From assembly GCA_031548365.1 (NCBI GenBank), contig JAVBRD010000002.1, positions 122,764 to 186,763 of the forward strand: 64,000 nucleotides of DNA. The letters run 5' to 3'. The translations under genes and the position numbers were made by a program. Below are positions 16,473 to 24,938 of the stretch, one piece after another. Source of the DNA: JAVBRD01 sp031548365 (GTDB taxonomy: Bacteria > Bacillota > Clostridia > Christensenellales > UBA1750). The notes beneath the pieces were generated by a model. That model had not been told where the DNA came from. It searched no databases and saw only the letters and a program-made list of their open reading frames with translations. Numbering within the stretch: the first letter of the stretch is position 1; each line of letters starts with the position of its first letter.

Positions 16473-17258
16473 ATGATGACCGAACTTGACCGCATCCGCT
16501 CTAAGCGGGGCTTCATTTGCGATATGGACGGCGTGATCTACCATGGAAACAAGCTCTTGGACGGCGTGAAAGAGTTCCTTTCGTGGCTGGAGGAGAAGGA
16601 CAGGAAGTACTTGTTCCTGACCAACTCATCCGAGCGCGCGCCCCGCGAGCTCCACCAGAAACTCGCGCGCCTGGGGCTTGATGTGGGCGAGGAACATTTT
16701 TACACAAGCGCGCTCGCGACAGCCGCGTTCTTAAGCTCCCAAATGCCCAGGGGGAGCGCGTATGTCATCGGGGAGGCCGGGCTTGTGGGCGCGCTGTACG
16801 ACGCGGGATTTACGATGAACGATCAGACGCCCGACTACGTGGTCGTGGGTGAGACGCGTACGTACAACTATGAAAAGATCGAAAAGGCGATCTGGCTTGT
16901 TCAGAAAGGCTCACGGCTCATCGGCACAAACCCTGACCTGACAGGACCGGGCGAAAACGGCATTTTGCCTGCGACGCGCGCGCTGGTCGCGCCCATCGAG
17001 CTGTCCACGGGTTGTTCGTGCTACTACGTGGGCAAGCCTAATCCGCTCATGATGCGGCACGCGATGAAACGCATCGGCGTCAGCCAGGACGAGGCGATCA
17101 TCGTGGGCGACCGCATGGACACGGATATCGTCGCCGGCATCGAAACCGAAATTGAAACTTTGCTCGTGCTCACCGGCGTGACCACGCGCGATATGCTCCC
17201 GACCTTCCCGTACCGCCCGAACTACGTGCTCGGCGGTGTGGGGGAGATACCGGGATGA
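16473..17258 (+). CDS. HAD-IIA family phosphatase (NagD/PGP-like)
   Basis: 261 aa, normal for NagD-like sugar/nucleotide phosphatases. Motif I is CDMDGVIYHGN (nucleophile Asp), motif II FLTNSSERAP, and motifs III/IV appear as YVGKPNPLMM and IIVGDRMDTDIVAG. A C2 cap lies between them, as in class IIA. The ATG at 16473 (a second ATG follows at 16476) stands behind GCAGGAGGTG. It overlaps the acetamidase/formamidase gene by ATGA, so they are coupled. Substrate is not evident; it probably removes phosphate from a sugar phosphate or nucleotide. Confidence 0.9.
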   Translation: MMTELDRIRSKRGFICDMDGVIYHGNKLLDGVKEFLSWLEEKDRKYLFLTNSSERAPRELHQKLARLGLDVGEEHFYTSALATAAFLSSQMPRGSAYVIGEAGLVGALYDAGFTMNDQTPDYVVVGETRTYNYEKIEKAIWLVQKGSRLIGTNPDLTGPGENGILPATRALVAPIELSTGCSCYYVGKPNPLMMRHAMKRIGVSQDEAIIVGDRMDTDIVAGIETEIETLLVLTGVTTRDMLPTFPYRPNYVLGGVGEIPG

Positions 17259-18151
17259 AGATACAAAAGGAGTGCTGGACAGACGCGCTGTCCGCGCGGA
17301 ATACGCCTGCCGCAAGCGCGCGCGACGGTGACGTGATCACGTTTGAAACGCTGGACTGCTACGGCTGTGTTGTCACGGACAGTGGAAGCGGGCCAAGCCC
17401 TGTGCGTGTTGCGAACGGTAGAAACGGCAATCCGGCGTGCGGACCGCTCTTTGTGGAGGGTGCCATGCCCGGAATGACACTGGCCGTAGACGTGCTTGAC
17501 ATCCGCGTGAGCGGTTACGCGACGATGTGTGTGCGCCCCGACGCCGGCGCGATGGCCAAGGCGGTCTCGGAACGCGAGCAAGTCTTTTTCCCTCTCGTGA
17601 ACGGATGTGCCGACATGTTCGGACACACGCTCGCGCTTGATCCCATGATCGGCGTGATAGGCGTCGCGCCGCTGGGTGAAGGCGTCGACAACGAGACGCC
17701 GGGCACTCACGGCGGCAACATGGATTGCCGGATGATTACGGCGGGATCGACGCTCTACCTGCCTGTGGCCGCTCCCGGCGCGCTGCTCTCCATGGGGGAT
17801 GTGCACGCGCTCATGGGCGACGGAGAGGTCGCGGTCTGCGGGCTTGAATGCGCTTCAGAGATCGATGCGCGCGTGCGTGTACTGGACGTGGCGGTTGCGC
17901 GCTGGCCCGTGCTCAGGGCGAAGAATGGGTTTTGGTACGTGCTCGCGTCGGCCAAGACGCTGGATGAAGCCGCAGAGCTCGCGCGGTATGAGATGCTTGA
18001 TGTCCTGCAAAGGCGGACAAACCTCAGCGATAATCAGCTCGTCATGCTTTTAAGCGTGGTCGGCCAGCTTGAGATTTGTCAGATCGTCGATCCTCTGATG
18101 ACTGTGCGTATGGGCGTGCCGGAGTCCGCATTTCCGGGTCTTGTGCGGTAG
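17255..18151 (+). CDS. Acetamidase/formamidase family protein
   Basis: 298 aa. This family (FmdA/AmdA) hydrolyses formamide or acetamide to ammonia and the acid. Typical pieces are CGPLFVEGAMPGMTLAVDV, APLGEGVDNETPGTHGGNMDC, TAGSTLYLPVAAPGALLSMGD and HALMGDGEVAVCGLE, which contain the conserved His/Asp metal-site residues. Length matches the short bacterial form. ATG 17255 overlaps the upstream HAD gene by 4 bp and has GGGGGAG nearby. Substrate may be another short amide; the neighbours do not decide. Confidence 0.88.
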   Translation: MKIQKECWTDALSARNTPAASARDGDVITFETLDCYGCVVTDSGSGPSPVRVANGRNGNPACGPLFVEGAMPGMTLAVDVLDIRVSGYATMCVRPDAGAMAKAVSEREQVFFPLVNGCADMFGHTLALDPMIGVIGVAPLGEGVDNETPGTHGGNMDCRMITAGSTLYLPVAAPGALLSMGDVHALMGDGEVAVCGLECASEIDARVRVLDVAVARWPVLRAKNGFWYVLASAKTLDEAAELARYEMLDVLQRRTNLSDNQLVMLLSVVGQLEICQIVDPLMTVRMGVPESAFPGLVR

Positions 18152-18285
18152 GATACGCATTGGTGCGATTTTCGTTTTGTGATTTCGCTGTCTGGGGCTG
18201 ATCAGGACATTTCGCATGTACATCACCGTGGGGGCGGTCGACGGGGTTCGGAGGCGTCAAGCCCTTATGTAGGAGGAATTAATCA

Positions 18286-19257
18286 ATGAACTGGTACCGC
18301 GTCGACGTGCGGACGACGCACGAAGGCATAGAGGTGGTGAGCGCGCGCTTGGGAGACCTGGGTGTGACGCAGCTTGAGATCATCGGAGATGTCGAGGACA
18401 TTCGCGCGCAGCTCGAGAAAACCAAGGACGAGTGGGACTATGTGGACGAAAACGAACTGCTCGCCGACATGGGCGGGCCGCGCGTGGCAGCGTACTTGCC
18501 CGAATCGGAGGAGAGCCGCGCAAAAGCGGACGATATCCGGGACAACATGGCGGATCTTGCGCTGATGGACATCGGTTTTCCGCTCGGTTCGCTCGAGGTG
18601 GGCATTGCGGTGGTGGACGACGCGGACTGGGCAAACAGCTGGAAGAAGTTTTTCAAGCCGTTTCCCATCGGCGGCCGTTTTCTGGTTGAGCCGGACTGGG
18701 ACCGCGCGGAGGACGCGCGGGGCCGCGAGCGCATCACTTTGGCGTTCGGCATGGTGTTCGGCACGGGGCAGCACGCGTCCACGCAGTTGTGCCTTAAGCA
18801 GCTGGAAGAGCTGGACATGGCGGGCAAGCGCGTGCTCGACTTTGGATGCGGCACGGGTATTTTGTCACTCGGCGCGCTCAAGCTGGGCGCTTTGCGCGCG
18901 GTGTGCGTGGACATCGATCCCCTCGCGGCGGGGGTGTGCGAGGAAAACGCGCGCCTCAACGGGCTTGAGGGAAAGCTGCTTGTTCATACGGGCAACGCTG
19001 TCTTGGATGCTGCGCTCCAGGCGAAGATCGGCGCGGAGACGTACGACGTCGTGCTCGCGAACATCGTTGCTGACGTGATCATGCCGCTTGCGCCTTTCGC
19101 GGCGCGCGTGATGGCGCCGGGTGGTGTGTTCATCTGCTCGGGCATCGTACGCGACCGTGAAGACGAAGTCGCCGCAGCGCTTGAGCGCGCCGGCATGCGC
19201 GAAACGGGACGCAAGCACGACGGCGAGTGGACGTCGATCGCCGCGGCTATAAAGTGA
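18286..19257 (+). CDS. prmA: Ribosomal protein L11 methyltransferase
   Basis: 323 aa, normal length. PrmA trimethylates ribosomal protein L11 using SAM. The N-terminal substrate domain runs to about 120. The DDADWANSWKKFFKPFPIGGRF linker, VFGTGQHASTQLCL and the SAM motif VLDFGCGTGILSLGALKLGA follow, then VDIDPLA and VVLANIVADVIMPLAP. ATG 18286 has a strong AGGAGGAATTAATCA leader. It overlaps mtaB by GTGA. The order prmA-mtaB-HIT-rpsU is common in Firmicutes. The preceding 134 bp holds no clear promoter. Confidence 0.95.
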   Translation: MNWYRVDVRTTHEGIEVVSARLGDLGVTQLEIIGDVEDIRAQLEKTKDEWDYVDENELLADMGGPRVAAYLPESEESRAKADDIRDNMADLALMDIGFPLGSLEVGIAVVDDADWANSWKKFFKPFPIGGRFLVEPDWDRAEDARGRERITLAFGMVFGTGQHASTQLCLKQLEELDMAGKRVLDFGCGTGILSLGALKLGALRAVCVDIDPLAAGVCEENARLNGLEGKLLVHTGNAVLDAALQAKIGAETYDVVLANIVADVIMPLAPFAARVMAPGGVFICSGIVRDREDEVAAALERAGMRETGRKHDGEWTSIAAAIK

Positions 19258-20879
19258 GACGCGTCGCGTTTGCCACGCTTGGTTGCAAGCTCAACCAGTA
19301 CGATTCCGAGCTGATGCTGGAGCGCTTGAAAAACGCGGGCTGGCGAGTTGTCGCGTTTGCGGAGGAAGCCGACGCGTACGTGATCAACACGTGCACGGTT
19401 ACGGGGACGGCGGATCAGAAGAGCCGGAACATGATCGCCCGGGCGCGCAGGTCGAGCCCATCCGCCGTGGTGGTGGTCGCGGGATGCCTGGCGCAGAGGG
19501 ACGCCGAGAAACTCGTGGAGCGTGAAGGCGTCAGGCTGGTCATTGGCACGGCGCGGCGGGCGGAGATCGCTTCCCTGCTGGAGCGCGCAATGGGATCGGA
19601 TGAGCCGGTGATCGCTGTGGGCTCTCTGACAGATGCGGCGTTTGAGGATGAAGGCGTGAGCGCGCGTGAGTCGCGGACGCGGGCCATCGTCAAGATACAG
19701 GAAGGCTGCGACAGGCACTGCGCGTACTGCATCATTCCGAGTGTGCGCGGACGGTCGCGCTCAAGGCCGATTTCCTCGGTCGCGGATGAAGTCGATGGCC
19801 TTGCGCGCGCGGGGTATCCAGAAATCACACTCACCGGTATCCACCTCTCATCATATGGAAGGGATTTGCCCGGAACTCCATCGCTGGCTGACGCGGTCTC
19901 GGTCGCGTGCGCGCCCCAGGGCATTGCGCGCGTGCGGCTGGGGTCGCTTGAGCCGACAGTGGTGGACGATGCGTTTATCGCGCTGATCGGCGCGCAGGTC
20001 AAGCTGTGCAGGCATTTTCACCTCTCGCTCCAGTCAGGGAGCGATGGCGTGCTTCGCCGCATGGCTCGCACGTACACAGCCGAGCGTTTTTACTCCGCGG
20101 TGGTGCGCTTGCGCGGAGCGTTCCCGGAGGTATCGCTCACCACCGATGTCATCGTGGGATTTCCCGGGGAAACCGAGGAGGAGCACGAGGAGAGCCTTGG
20201 GTTTGTACGCGCGTGCGCGTTTGAAAAAATCCATGTCTTTCCCTTCAGCCCGCGCGAAGGCTCAAAGGCCGCGATCATGCCTGATCAGGTGCCGGATGAC
20301 GTTAAGAAGCGCCGCGCAGCCCAGATGCGCGCGTTGGGCGGGGAAATGGAGCGTGCCGCGCTCAGGCGTCGAATCGGAATAAGAGCGCGCGTGGTTGTCG
20401 AAGAATTGGAGGCCGGCCTGTCTGTAGGATACACCGATACGTACGAGCGTGTGACCATGCGCGGGGCCAGGCCCGGGGACGTCGTGAGCGCGCTCATTTT
20501 GGGCGCGAATGACGATCAACTGTTAGGAGTGTTATCGATGGACGGCTGTGTGTTCTGTAAGATCGCTTCGGGGGAAATCACGTCAAATAAAGTGTATGAA
20601 GACGACGATTGCGTGTGCTTCCACGATATCGCGCCCGTTGCGCCCGCGCATGTTGTGCTCATACCCAAGCGGCACATCGCGTCGCTTCAGGAATGCTCGA
20701 CCGAGGACGCGGTTCTGCTTGGGACGGTCCTTGCCAAGGTGCCTCAGATCGCGGAAGTGCTGGGCATTGCGCAGAGCGGGTACCGCGTGATCACCAACAG
20801 CGGTCCCGACGGACAGCAAAGTATCGCGCATCTGCACTTTCATATCATGGGCGGGAGAAAGCTCAAATGGGAGAACTGA
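19254..20879 (+). CDS. mtaB: MtaB tRNA methylthiotransferase fused in frame to a HIT-domain hydrolase
   Basis: 541 aa as one open frame. Residues 1-428 are MtaB, which adds a methylthio group to t6A37 of tRNA: N-terminal cluster Cys11, Cys47, Cys78, radical-SAM CDRHCAYC (Cys152, 156, 159), and a C-terminal TRAM-like part ending ALILGAND. From Met429 the frame continues as a complete 113-aa HIT protein (CVFCKIASGEITSNKVYEDD ... HLHFHIMGG), a nucleotide hydrolase/transferase type. These are normally adjacent separate genes. A Shine-Dalgarno TTAGGAGTG lies 6 bp before the ATG of the HIT part (20538), so the HIT protein may also be made alone. The start GTG 19254 overlaps the prmA stop. A sequencing error at the junction would also explain the fusion. 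Confidence 0.88.
   Translation: MRRVAFATLGCKLNQYDSELMLERLKNAGWRVVAFAEEADAYVINTCTVTGTADQKSRNMIARARRSSPSAVVVVAGCLAQRDAEKLVEREGVRLVIGTARRAEIASLLERAMGSDEPVIAVGSLTDAAFEDEGVSARESRTRAIVKIQEGCDRHCAYCIIPSVRGRSRSRPISSVADEVDGLARAGYPEITLTGIHLSSYGRDLPGTPSLADAVSVACAPQGIARVRLGSLEPTVVDDAFIALIGAQVKLCRHFHLSLQSGSDGVLRRMARTYTAERFYSAVVRLRGAFPEVSLTTDVIVGFPGETEEEHEESLGFVRACAFEKIHVFPFSPREGSKAAIMPDQVPDDVKKRRAAQMRALGGEMERAALRRRIGIRARVVVEELEAGLSVGYTDTYERVTMRGARPGDVVSALILGANDDQLLGVLSMDGCVFCKIASGEITSNKVYEDDDCVCFHDIAPVAPAHVVLIPKRHIASLQECSTEDAVLLGTVLAKVPQIAEVLGIAQSGYRVITNSGPDGQQSIAHLHFHIMGGRKLKWEN
20538..20879 (+). CDS. HIT family protein, possible internal translation product
   Basis: 113 aa if translation starts at ATG 20538. 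The internal site is preceded by AGGAGTG at 6 bp spacing, as good as neighbouring genes. The HIT signature HLHFHIMGG (His-x-His-x-His) and the VVLIPKRHI strand are intact, and the length equals free-standing HIT proteins of the Hint/PKCI type. It shares frame and stop codon with the longer MtaB fusion, so this is an alternative product and not an extra locus. Whether the fused, the free, or both forms exist cannot be read from sequence. Confidence 0.55.
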   Translation: MDGCVFCKIASGEITSNKVYEDDDCVCFHDIAPVAPAHVVLIPKRHIASLQECSTEDAVLLGTVLAKVPQIAEVLGIAQSGYRVITNSGPDGQQSIAHLHFHIMGGRKLKWEN

Positions 20880-20936
20880 TGCTCTAAAAACACGAACGCG
20901 TCGAAATTCATTCACTGATTCGACACAAAAAGTCAA

Positions 20937-20966
20937 TTGACAGGTGAATCTCAATCAGGCTATAAT
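20937..20966 (+). promoter_or_regulatory. Consensus sigma-A promoter of rpsU
   Basis: Perfect TTGACA (20937-20942) and TATAAT (20961-20966) with an 18-bp spacer, in a low-GC patch. Transcription would begin about 65 bp before the rpsU ATG. This is the best promoter match in the window, as expected for a ribosomal protein gene. Confidence 0.92.
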
Positions 20967-21037
20967 AGATCGACCGTTGGAAACCGGCAAGTTGCCGCCC
21001 TTCGGAGGAACGTCGAGCGCGAGGGGAGGTTGGGAGC

Positions 21038-21211
21038 ATGTCCGAAGTTCATATCAGAGATAATGAGTCTCTGGAAAGCGCGCTCAAGCGGTTCAAACGT
21101 CAATGTGCCCGTTCTGGGGTTTTAGCAGAGGTGCGCAAGCGCGAACACTATGTGAAGCCCAGCGTGAAGCGGAAAAAGAAGTCCGAAGCCGCGAGAAAGC
21201 GCAAATATTGA
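21038..21211 (+). CDS. rpsU: 30S ribosomal protein S21
   Basis: 57 aa, the normal size of bS21, a small basic subunit protein at the mRNA exit/anti-Shine-Dalgarno region. Sequence features: MSEVHIRDNESLESALKRFK, then RQCARSGVLAEVRKREHYVK and a Lys/Arg-rich tail ending RKRKY. ATG 21038 follows GGGGAGGTTGGGAGC. It has its own consensus promoter and a terminator 14 bp after the stop. Its place behind mtaB/HIT is conserved in Firmicutes; the yqeY gene that often follows is absent here. Confidence 0.95.
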   Translation: MSEVHIRDNESLESALKRFKRQCARSGVLAEVRKREHYVKPSVKRKKKSEAARKRKY

Positions 21212-21225
21212 TCCGTTACCCCGAT

Positions 21226-21260
21226 AAGCCGGAGGCCGAAAAGCCTCTGGCTTTCTGTTT
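21226..21260 (+). terminator. Intrinsic terminator of rpsU
   Basis: AAGCCGGAGGC (21226-21236) pairs with GCCTCTGGCTT (21243-21253, one G-T pair) around CGAAAA, followed by the T-rich TTTCTGTTT. It starts 14 bp after the rpsU stop. Confidence 0.85.
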
Positions 21261-21401
21261 GAGGGGTAAGCACAGGCGCATGTGAAAAAAGAGACAACCG
21301 TTGCAGGAAAGTATAAGGTTGCACAGAATATAGAATGTGGAGCAATTTGCATTGCTCGCCTTTGGCGAGTCGTGCGCAACTGATACATGGAGGGATGACC
21401 G

Positions 21402-22877
21402 ATGGACCTTGAATCCGGGTTCGCACGCTGGAGCGAGGCGAGAAAGGAATTGAGCGAGTGTGCTGCCAAAGCGGCGGCGCTCGCCAAGGACAAAGGCAAG
21501 CTCAGCGCATCCGAGCGCGTGGCGAGACTGCTTGATGAGGCCTCATTCGTAGAGATGGACGCGCTCAACCGCGAGGCGGCACTCATCGCAGGCTTTGGCC
21601 TGATTGACGGCAGGGCGGTCTACGTTGTCGCCCACGATTATTCCCATCTCGCGGGCTCCCTTGGCAAAGACCAGGTGCGCAAAATCCAGAAGGTGCTTGA
21701 TCTTGCGGAGAAAACCGGGACACCCGTGCTCTATCTCATCGACAGCGGCGGCGTCCGGCTGACAGATGGCGTGGCCGTCCTTTCGGCTTACGCCTCCCTC
21801 GCGCGCAGTATGTCCCGCCTCTCGGGTGTCGTGCCCCAAATCGCCGTGGTGCTTGGCCCGTGCGTCGCGGGCGCGGCGCTGCTCGCGGCCAGTGCCGACG
21901 TGATGATTGTGAGCGAAAAAGCGGGCGCGGTGCTCGCGTTCCCGCCTCAGGTGTTTTCGTCTGTAGAGGGAAAGACGCTGACGCTCACCGATGTTGGCGG
22001 CGGCAAGCAAGCGGCGGCTACCGGCATTGCGCAGCTTACGGCAGCGAGCGAGGAAGATGCCATCGCCCTCGCGCGCGCGGTCATCGGTTATTTGCCCGGC
22101 AACAGCTCGGAGGACGCTCCCTTTGAGTCAGACGCGGATGACTTCAACCGCATGATTCTCGAGCTTGACACCGGCAAGGACGCGGACATTCGCGATACGC
22201 TCCGCCGCATCGCCGATGGAAGCATCATCCTTGAGTTCTCACCCGCGTATTGCGGAAATGTCGTCACCGCGCTCGCGCACCTTGGCGGACGCAGCGTGGG
22301 CTTTGTCGCCAACGCGTCGGAGGACGGCAAAATGTGCGTCGGCGCATGTGATAAGGCGGCCCGCTTTGTGTCCATGTGCGACGGATTCAACATTCCCATC
22401 GTCACCCTCATCGACTGTGCCGGCATGTGGACTGTCCCGGCGAAGATGAACGCGGACATGATCAAGTCGGGCGCGCGCATCGTTTCCGCGTTCGCGTCGG
22501 CCACCGTGCCGCAGATCTCGGTCATTACAGGCCGCGCGATCGGCACGGGCTATGTCCTGATGGGCGGAAAAGGCCTCGGTAGCGATGTGACGTTTGCCTG
22601 GCCGGACGCCGTGATCGCTCCTATGCTGCCCGAGGCCATGGCGCAGATTTTTTCCGCCGATGAGCTCTCCGCGCAGGACCCGCTTGGATCCAAGGAAAAG
22701 CTCGCGCTCAAGTACGTCGCTGAGGCTGGCGACGCGCTTTACGCAGCCAAGAACGGATTTGTTGACGATGTGATCGCGCCATCGCAGACGCGCCAGCAAC
22801 TCATCGCCGCGCTTGAAATGCTCATCGGCAAGAGCGTCGCGCTGCCCATGCGCAAGCATGGCAACCTGCCGCTGTGA
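21402..22877 (+). CDS. Biotin-dependent acyl-CoA carboxyltransferase (MmdA-type alpha subunit)
   Basis: 491 aa, close to the usual 510-520. It has the two crotonase-like halves of carboxyltransferases: the first with YLIDSGGVRLTDGV and VLGPCVAGAALLAA, the second with TLIDCAGMWTVPAKMNADMI, ITGRAIGTGYVLMGG and FAWPDAVIAPMLPEAMAQI. Such subunits move CO2 between an acyl-CoA (methylmalonyl-, glutaconyl- or propionyl-CoA) and biotin on a carrier protein. ATG 21402 follows GGAGGG. It leads an operon with OadG, biotin carrier, OadB and an OadA-like subunit, so a Na+-pumping methylmalonyl-CoA-type decarboxylase or a transcarboxylase is likely. The exact acyl-CoA is not determined. Confidence 0.85.
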   Translation: MDLESGFARWSEARKELSECAAKAAALAKDKGKLSASERVARLLDEASFVEMDALNREAALIAGFGLIDGRAVYVVAHDYSHLAGSLGKDQVRKIQKVLDLAEKTGTPVLYLIDSGGVRLTDGVAVLSAYASLARSMSRLSGVVPQIAVVLGPCVAGAALLAASADVMIVSEKAGAVLAFPPQVFSSVEGKTLTLTDVGGGKQAAATGIAQLTAASEEDAIALARAVIGYLPGNSSEDAPFESDADDFNRMILELDTGKDADIRDTLRRIADGSIILEFSPAYCGNVVTALAHLGGRSVGFVANASEDGKMCVGACDKAARFVSMCDGFNIPIVTLIDCAGMWTVPAKMNADMIKSGARIVSAFASATVPQISVITGRAIGTGYVLMGGKGLGSDVTFAWPDAVIAPMLPEAMAQIFSADELSAQDPLGSKEKLALKYVAEAGDALYAAKNGFVDDVIAPSQTRQQLIAALEMLIGKSVALPMRKHGNLPL

Positions 22878-22891
22878 TGGGAGGTGTTTCC

Positions 22892-23269
22892 ATGCCCATA
22901 ACATACAATTTGCTCACCGTCAGCCAGCGCTTGACCGGCGGCCTTTATACCGCGTTGCTCGGTATGAGCGTCGTGTTCATCGGTCTGGTCGTGCTGATCT
23001 ACCTGTTCAAGCTGATGAGCCTGACGCTTAACCGCAAGCGCAAGGAAGAGGCCGCGCCGGTCGCTGATATTGTTGAGGAACCCATAGTAGAGGAAGTGTC
23101 CGAAGCCGACGATGGCGAGCTGGTCGCGGTGATCGGCGCAGCCATCGCCGCCTACTGCGCCACATCCGCTCCATCCGGCAAACTTGTCGTCCGCTCGGTT
23201 CGCAGGGTTGGGACGACCGTTCCGCTATTTGCAGCTCTTGGCCGCAGCGGCCAGATTTTTGGCCGCTGA
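22892..23269 (+). CDS. OadG-family small membrane subunit of Na+-pumping decarboxylase
   Basis: 125 aa with one membrane segment (about residues 20-42, LYTALLGMSVVFIGLVVLIYLF), an acidic linker, and a C-terminal helix and tail (VAVIGAAIAAYCATSA then VVRSVRRVGTT). This matches the OadG/MmdD delta-gamma subunits that anchor the complex and aid assembly of the membrane subunit. ATG 22892 lies behind GGGAGGTG, 14 bp after the upstream stop. Sequence in this family is poorly conserved; the call rests on topology plus operon place. Confidence 0.85.
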   Translation: MPITYNLLTVSQRLTGGLYTALLGMSVVFIGLVVLIYLFKLMSLTLNRKRKEEAAPVADIVEEPIVEEVSEADDGELVAVIGAAIAAYCATSAPSGKLVVRSVRRVGTTVPLFAALGRSGQIFGR

Positions 23270-23303
23270 ACCGATCACTTTCAATGAATGTGGAGGAAAC
23301 ACC

Positions 23304-23690
23304 ATGCGTAAATTCATGATCACCGTCAACGGCAACACCTATGAGGTCGACGTTGAGGAAGTCGGCGGCGCTTCACCCGCGCCTGTCGCGGCAGCTCCCG
23401 CCCCCGCGCCTGTCGCGGCTCCCATCGCAAAACCCGTCGCGGCAGCCCCCGCACCCAAATCCGTCGCCCCAGCCGGCGCAGAGCTGGTCAAGGCGCCCAT
23501 GCCCGGCACGCTGCTCAAAGTCGAGTGCGCGGTCGGCCAGAAGGTCAAAAAAGGGCAGACGCTCTTCATTCTTGAAGCCATGAAAATGGAGAACGAGATT
23601 CAGGCTCCCCGTGATTGCACCGTCGTTTCTGTTAACGGGCAAAAAGGTGCGCAGGTCAATGCGGGCGATCCTCTTTGCGCGATCGAATAA
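23304..23690 (+). CDS. Biotin carboxyl carrier subunit
   Basis: 128 aa. A short beta-rich N-terminus is followed by an Ala/Pro-rich flexible linker (about 22-58) and a C-terminal biotinyl domain with the EAMKMENEI motif, Lys94 being the biotinylated residue. The layout is that of methylmalonyl-CoA decarboxylase gamma subunit and the 1.3S transcarboxylase subunit. ATG 23304 follows TGGAGGAAAC. Since the OadA-like subunit of this operon ends without a biotinyl domain, this carrier probably serves both carboxyltransferases. Confidence 0.93.
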   Translation: MRKFMITVNGNTYEVDVEEVGGASPAPVAAAPAPAPVAAPIAKPVAAAPAPKSVAPAGAELVKAPMPGTLLKVECAVGQKVKKGQTLFILEAMKMENEIQAPRDCTVVSVNGQKGAQVNAGDPLCAIE

Positions 23691-23710
23691 CATTGTAGAG
23701 GGTGCCTGTT

Positions 23711-24910
23711 TTGGATAAACTGCTGAACATAGACATACTTCAGACATTTATCGGTATCGGGCTGGAAACCGGTTTCGCCACCATCACATGGGGCCAGCTC
23801 ATCATGATCCTCGTGTCTTGCGTGCTTTTGTATCTTGCGATTGTGCGCAAGTACGAGCCGCTCCTGCTTTTGCCCATCGCGTTCGGCATGCTGCTGGCCA
23901 ACCTTCCAGGCGCCAACATGATGGCCGAGCCGACATACACCGCGCTCGCGGACGGCACGCAAAAGCTCAACCCCGGCGGACTTTTCTACTACCTGTATCA
24001 AGGCGTCAAGCTCGGAATCTACCCGCCGCTCATCTTCCTTGGCGTTGGCGCGATGACCGACTTCGGCCCCCTGATCGCAAACCCCAAGTCGCTCCTTCTG
24101 GGCGCGGCGGCGCAGCTTGGCATCTTCGTGGCTTTTCTTGGTGCGATTTTGCTGGGCAACATCCCCGCTATCGGCTTTGGTCCTGCGGAGGCTTCCTCCA
24201 TCGGCATCATCGGCGGCGCGGACGGGCCGACAGCCATCTACGTTACTTCAAAACTTGCGCCTCAGCTCTTAGGCCCGATCGCGGTCGCGGCCTATAGCTA
24301 CATGGCGCTTGTCCCCGTGATTCAGCCGCCCATCATGAAGTGGCTCACGACTAAGAAAGAGCGCGAGATCGTTATGGAGCAGCTGCGCGAAGTCTCCAAA
24401 ACAGAAAAAATTGTGTTCCCGATCGTGGTCACGATCTTCGTCTCCCTGCTCTTGCCGTCGGCTGCGCCCCTCATCGGCATGCTGATGCTGGGCAACCTTC
24501 TGCGCGAGTCGGGCGTTGTTGAACGGCTCTCCAAGACGGCGCAGAACGAGCTGATCAACATCATCACGATTTTCCTGGGCTTGACCGTTGGCGCGACGGC
24601 CAACGCGGAGGTATTCCTCTCGCCGCGCACACTCATGATCATCGCCATGGGCTTGGCCGCTTTCGCGTTTGGAACGGCGGGCGGCGTGCTGCTCGGCAAG
24701 CTGATGAACGTCATCTCCGGCGGGAAGATCAACCCGCTCATCGGCTCCGCGGGCGTTTCCGCAGTCCCGATGGCCGCGCGCGTCTCACAAGTCGTGGGTC
24801 AGGAAGCGAAACCCGGAAACTTCCTGCTCATGCATGCCATGGGGCCGAACGTGGCCGGCGTCATCGGTTCTGCGATCGCCGCGGGCGTACTTTTGTCACT
24901 GTTTATGTAG
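23711..24910 (+). CDS. OadB/MmdB membrane subunit of Na+-translocating decarboxylase
   Basis: 399 aa with about nine to eleven hydrophobic segments. It couples decarboxylation of carboxybiotin to Na+ export. The hallmark SSIGIIGGADGPTAIY carries Asp171, equivalent to the essential Asp of OadB, and GSAGVSAVPMAARVSQ and HAMGPNVAGVIGSAIAAG follow near the end. I prefer the TTG start at 23711 (giving MDKLLNIDILQTF), since GAGGGTG then lies at a proper distance; a GTG at 23702 is nearly on top of that sequence. It is the fourth gene of the carboxyltransferase operon. Confidence 0.92.
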   Translation: MDKLLNIDILQTFIGIGLETGFATITWGQLIMILVSCVLLYLAIVRKYEPLLLLPIAFGMLLANLPGANMMAEPTYTALADGTQKLNPGGLFYYLYQGVKLGIYPPLIFLGVGAMTDFGPLIANPKSLLLGAAAQLGIFVAFLGAILLGNIPAIGFGPAEASSIGIIGGADGPTAIYVTSKLAPQLLGPIAVAAYSYMALVPVIQPPIMKWLTTKKEREIVMEQLREVSKTEKIVFPIVVTIFVSLLLPSAAPLIGMLMLGNLLRESGVVERLSKTAQNELINIITIFLGLTVGATANAEVFLSPRTLMIIAMGLAAFAFGTAGGVLLGKLMNVISGGKINPLIGSAGVSAVPMAARVSQVVGQEAKPGNFLLMHAMGPNVAGVIGSAIAAGVLLSLFM

Positions 24911-24938
24911 CCATCGCTGAATAAGGGAGTGAGAACTC

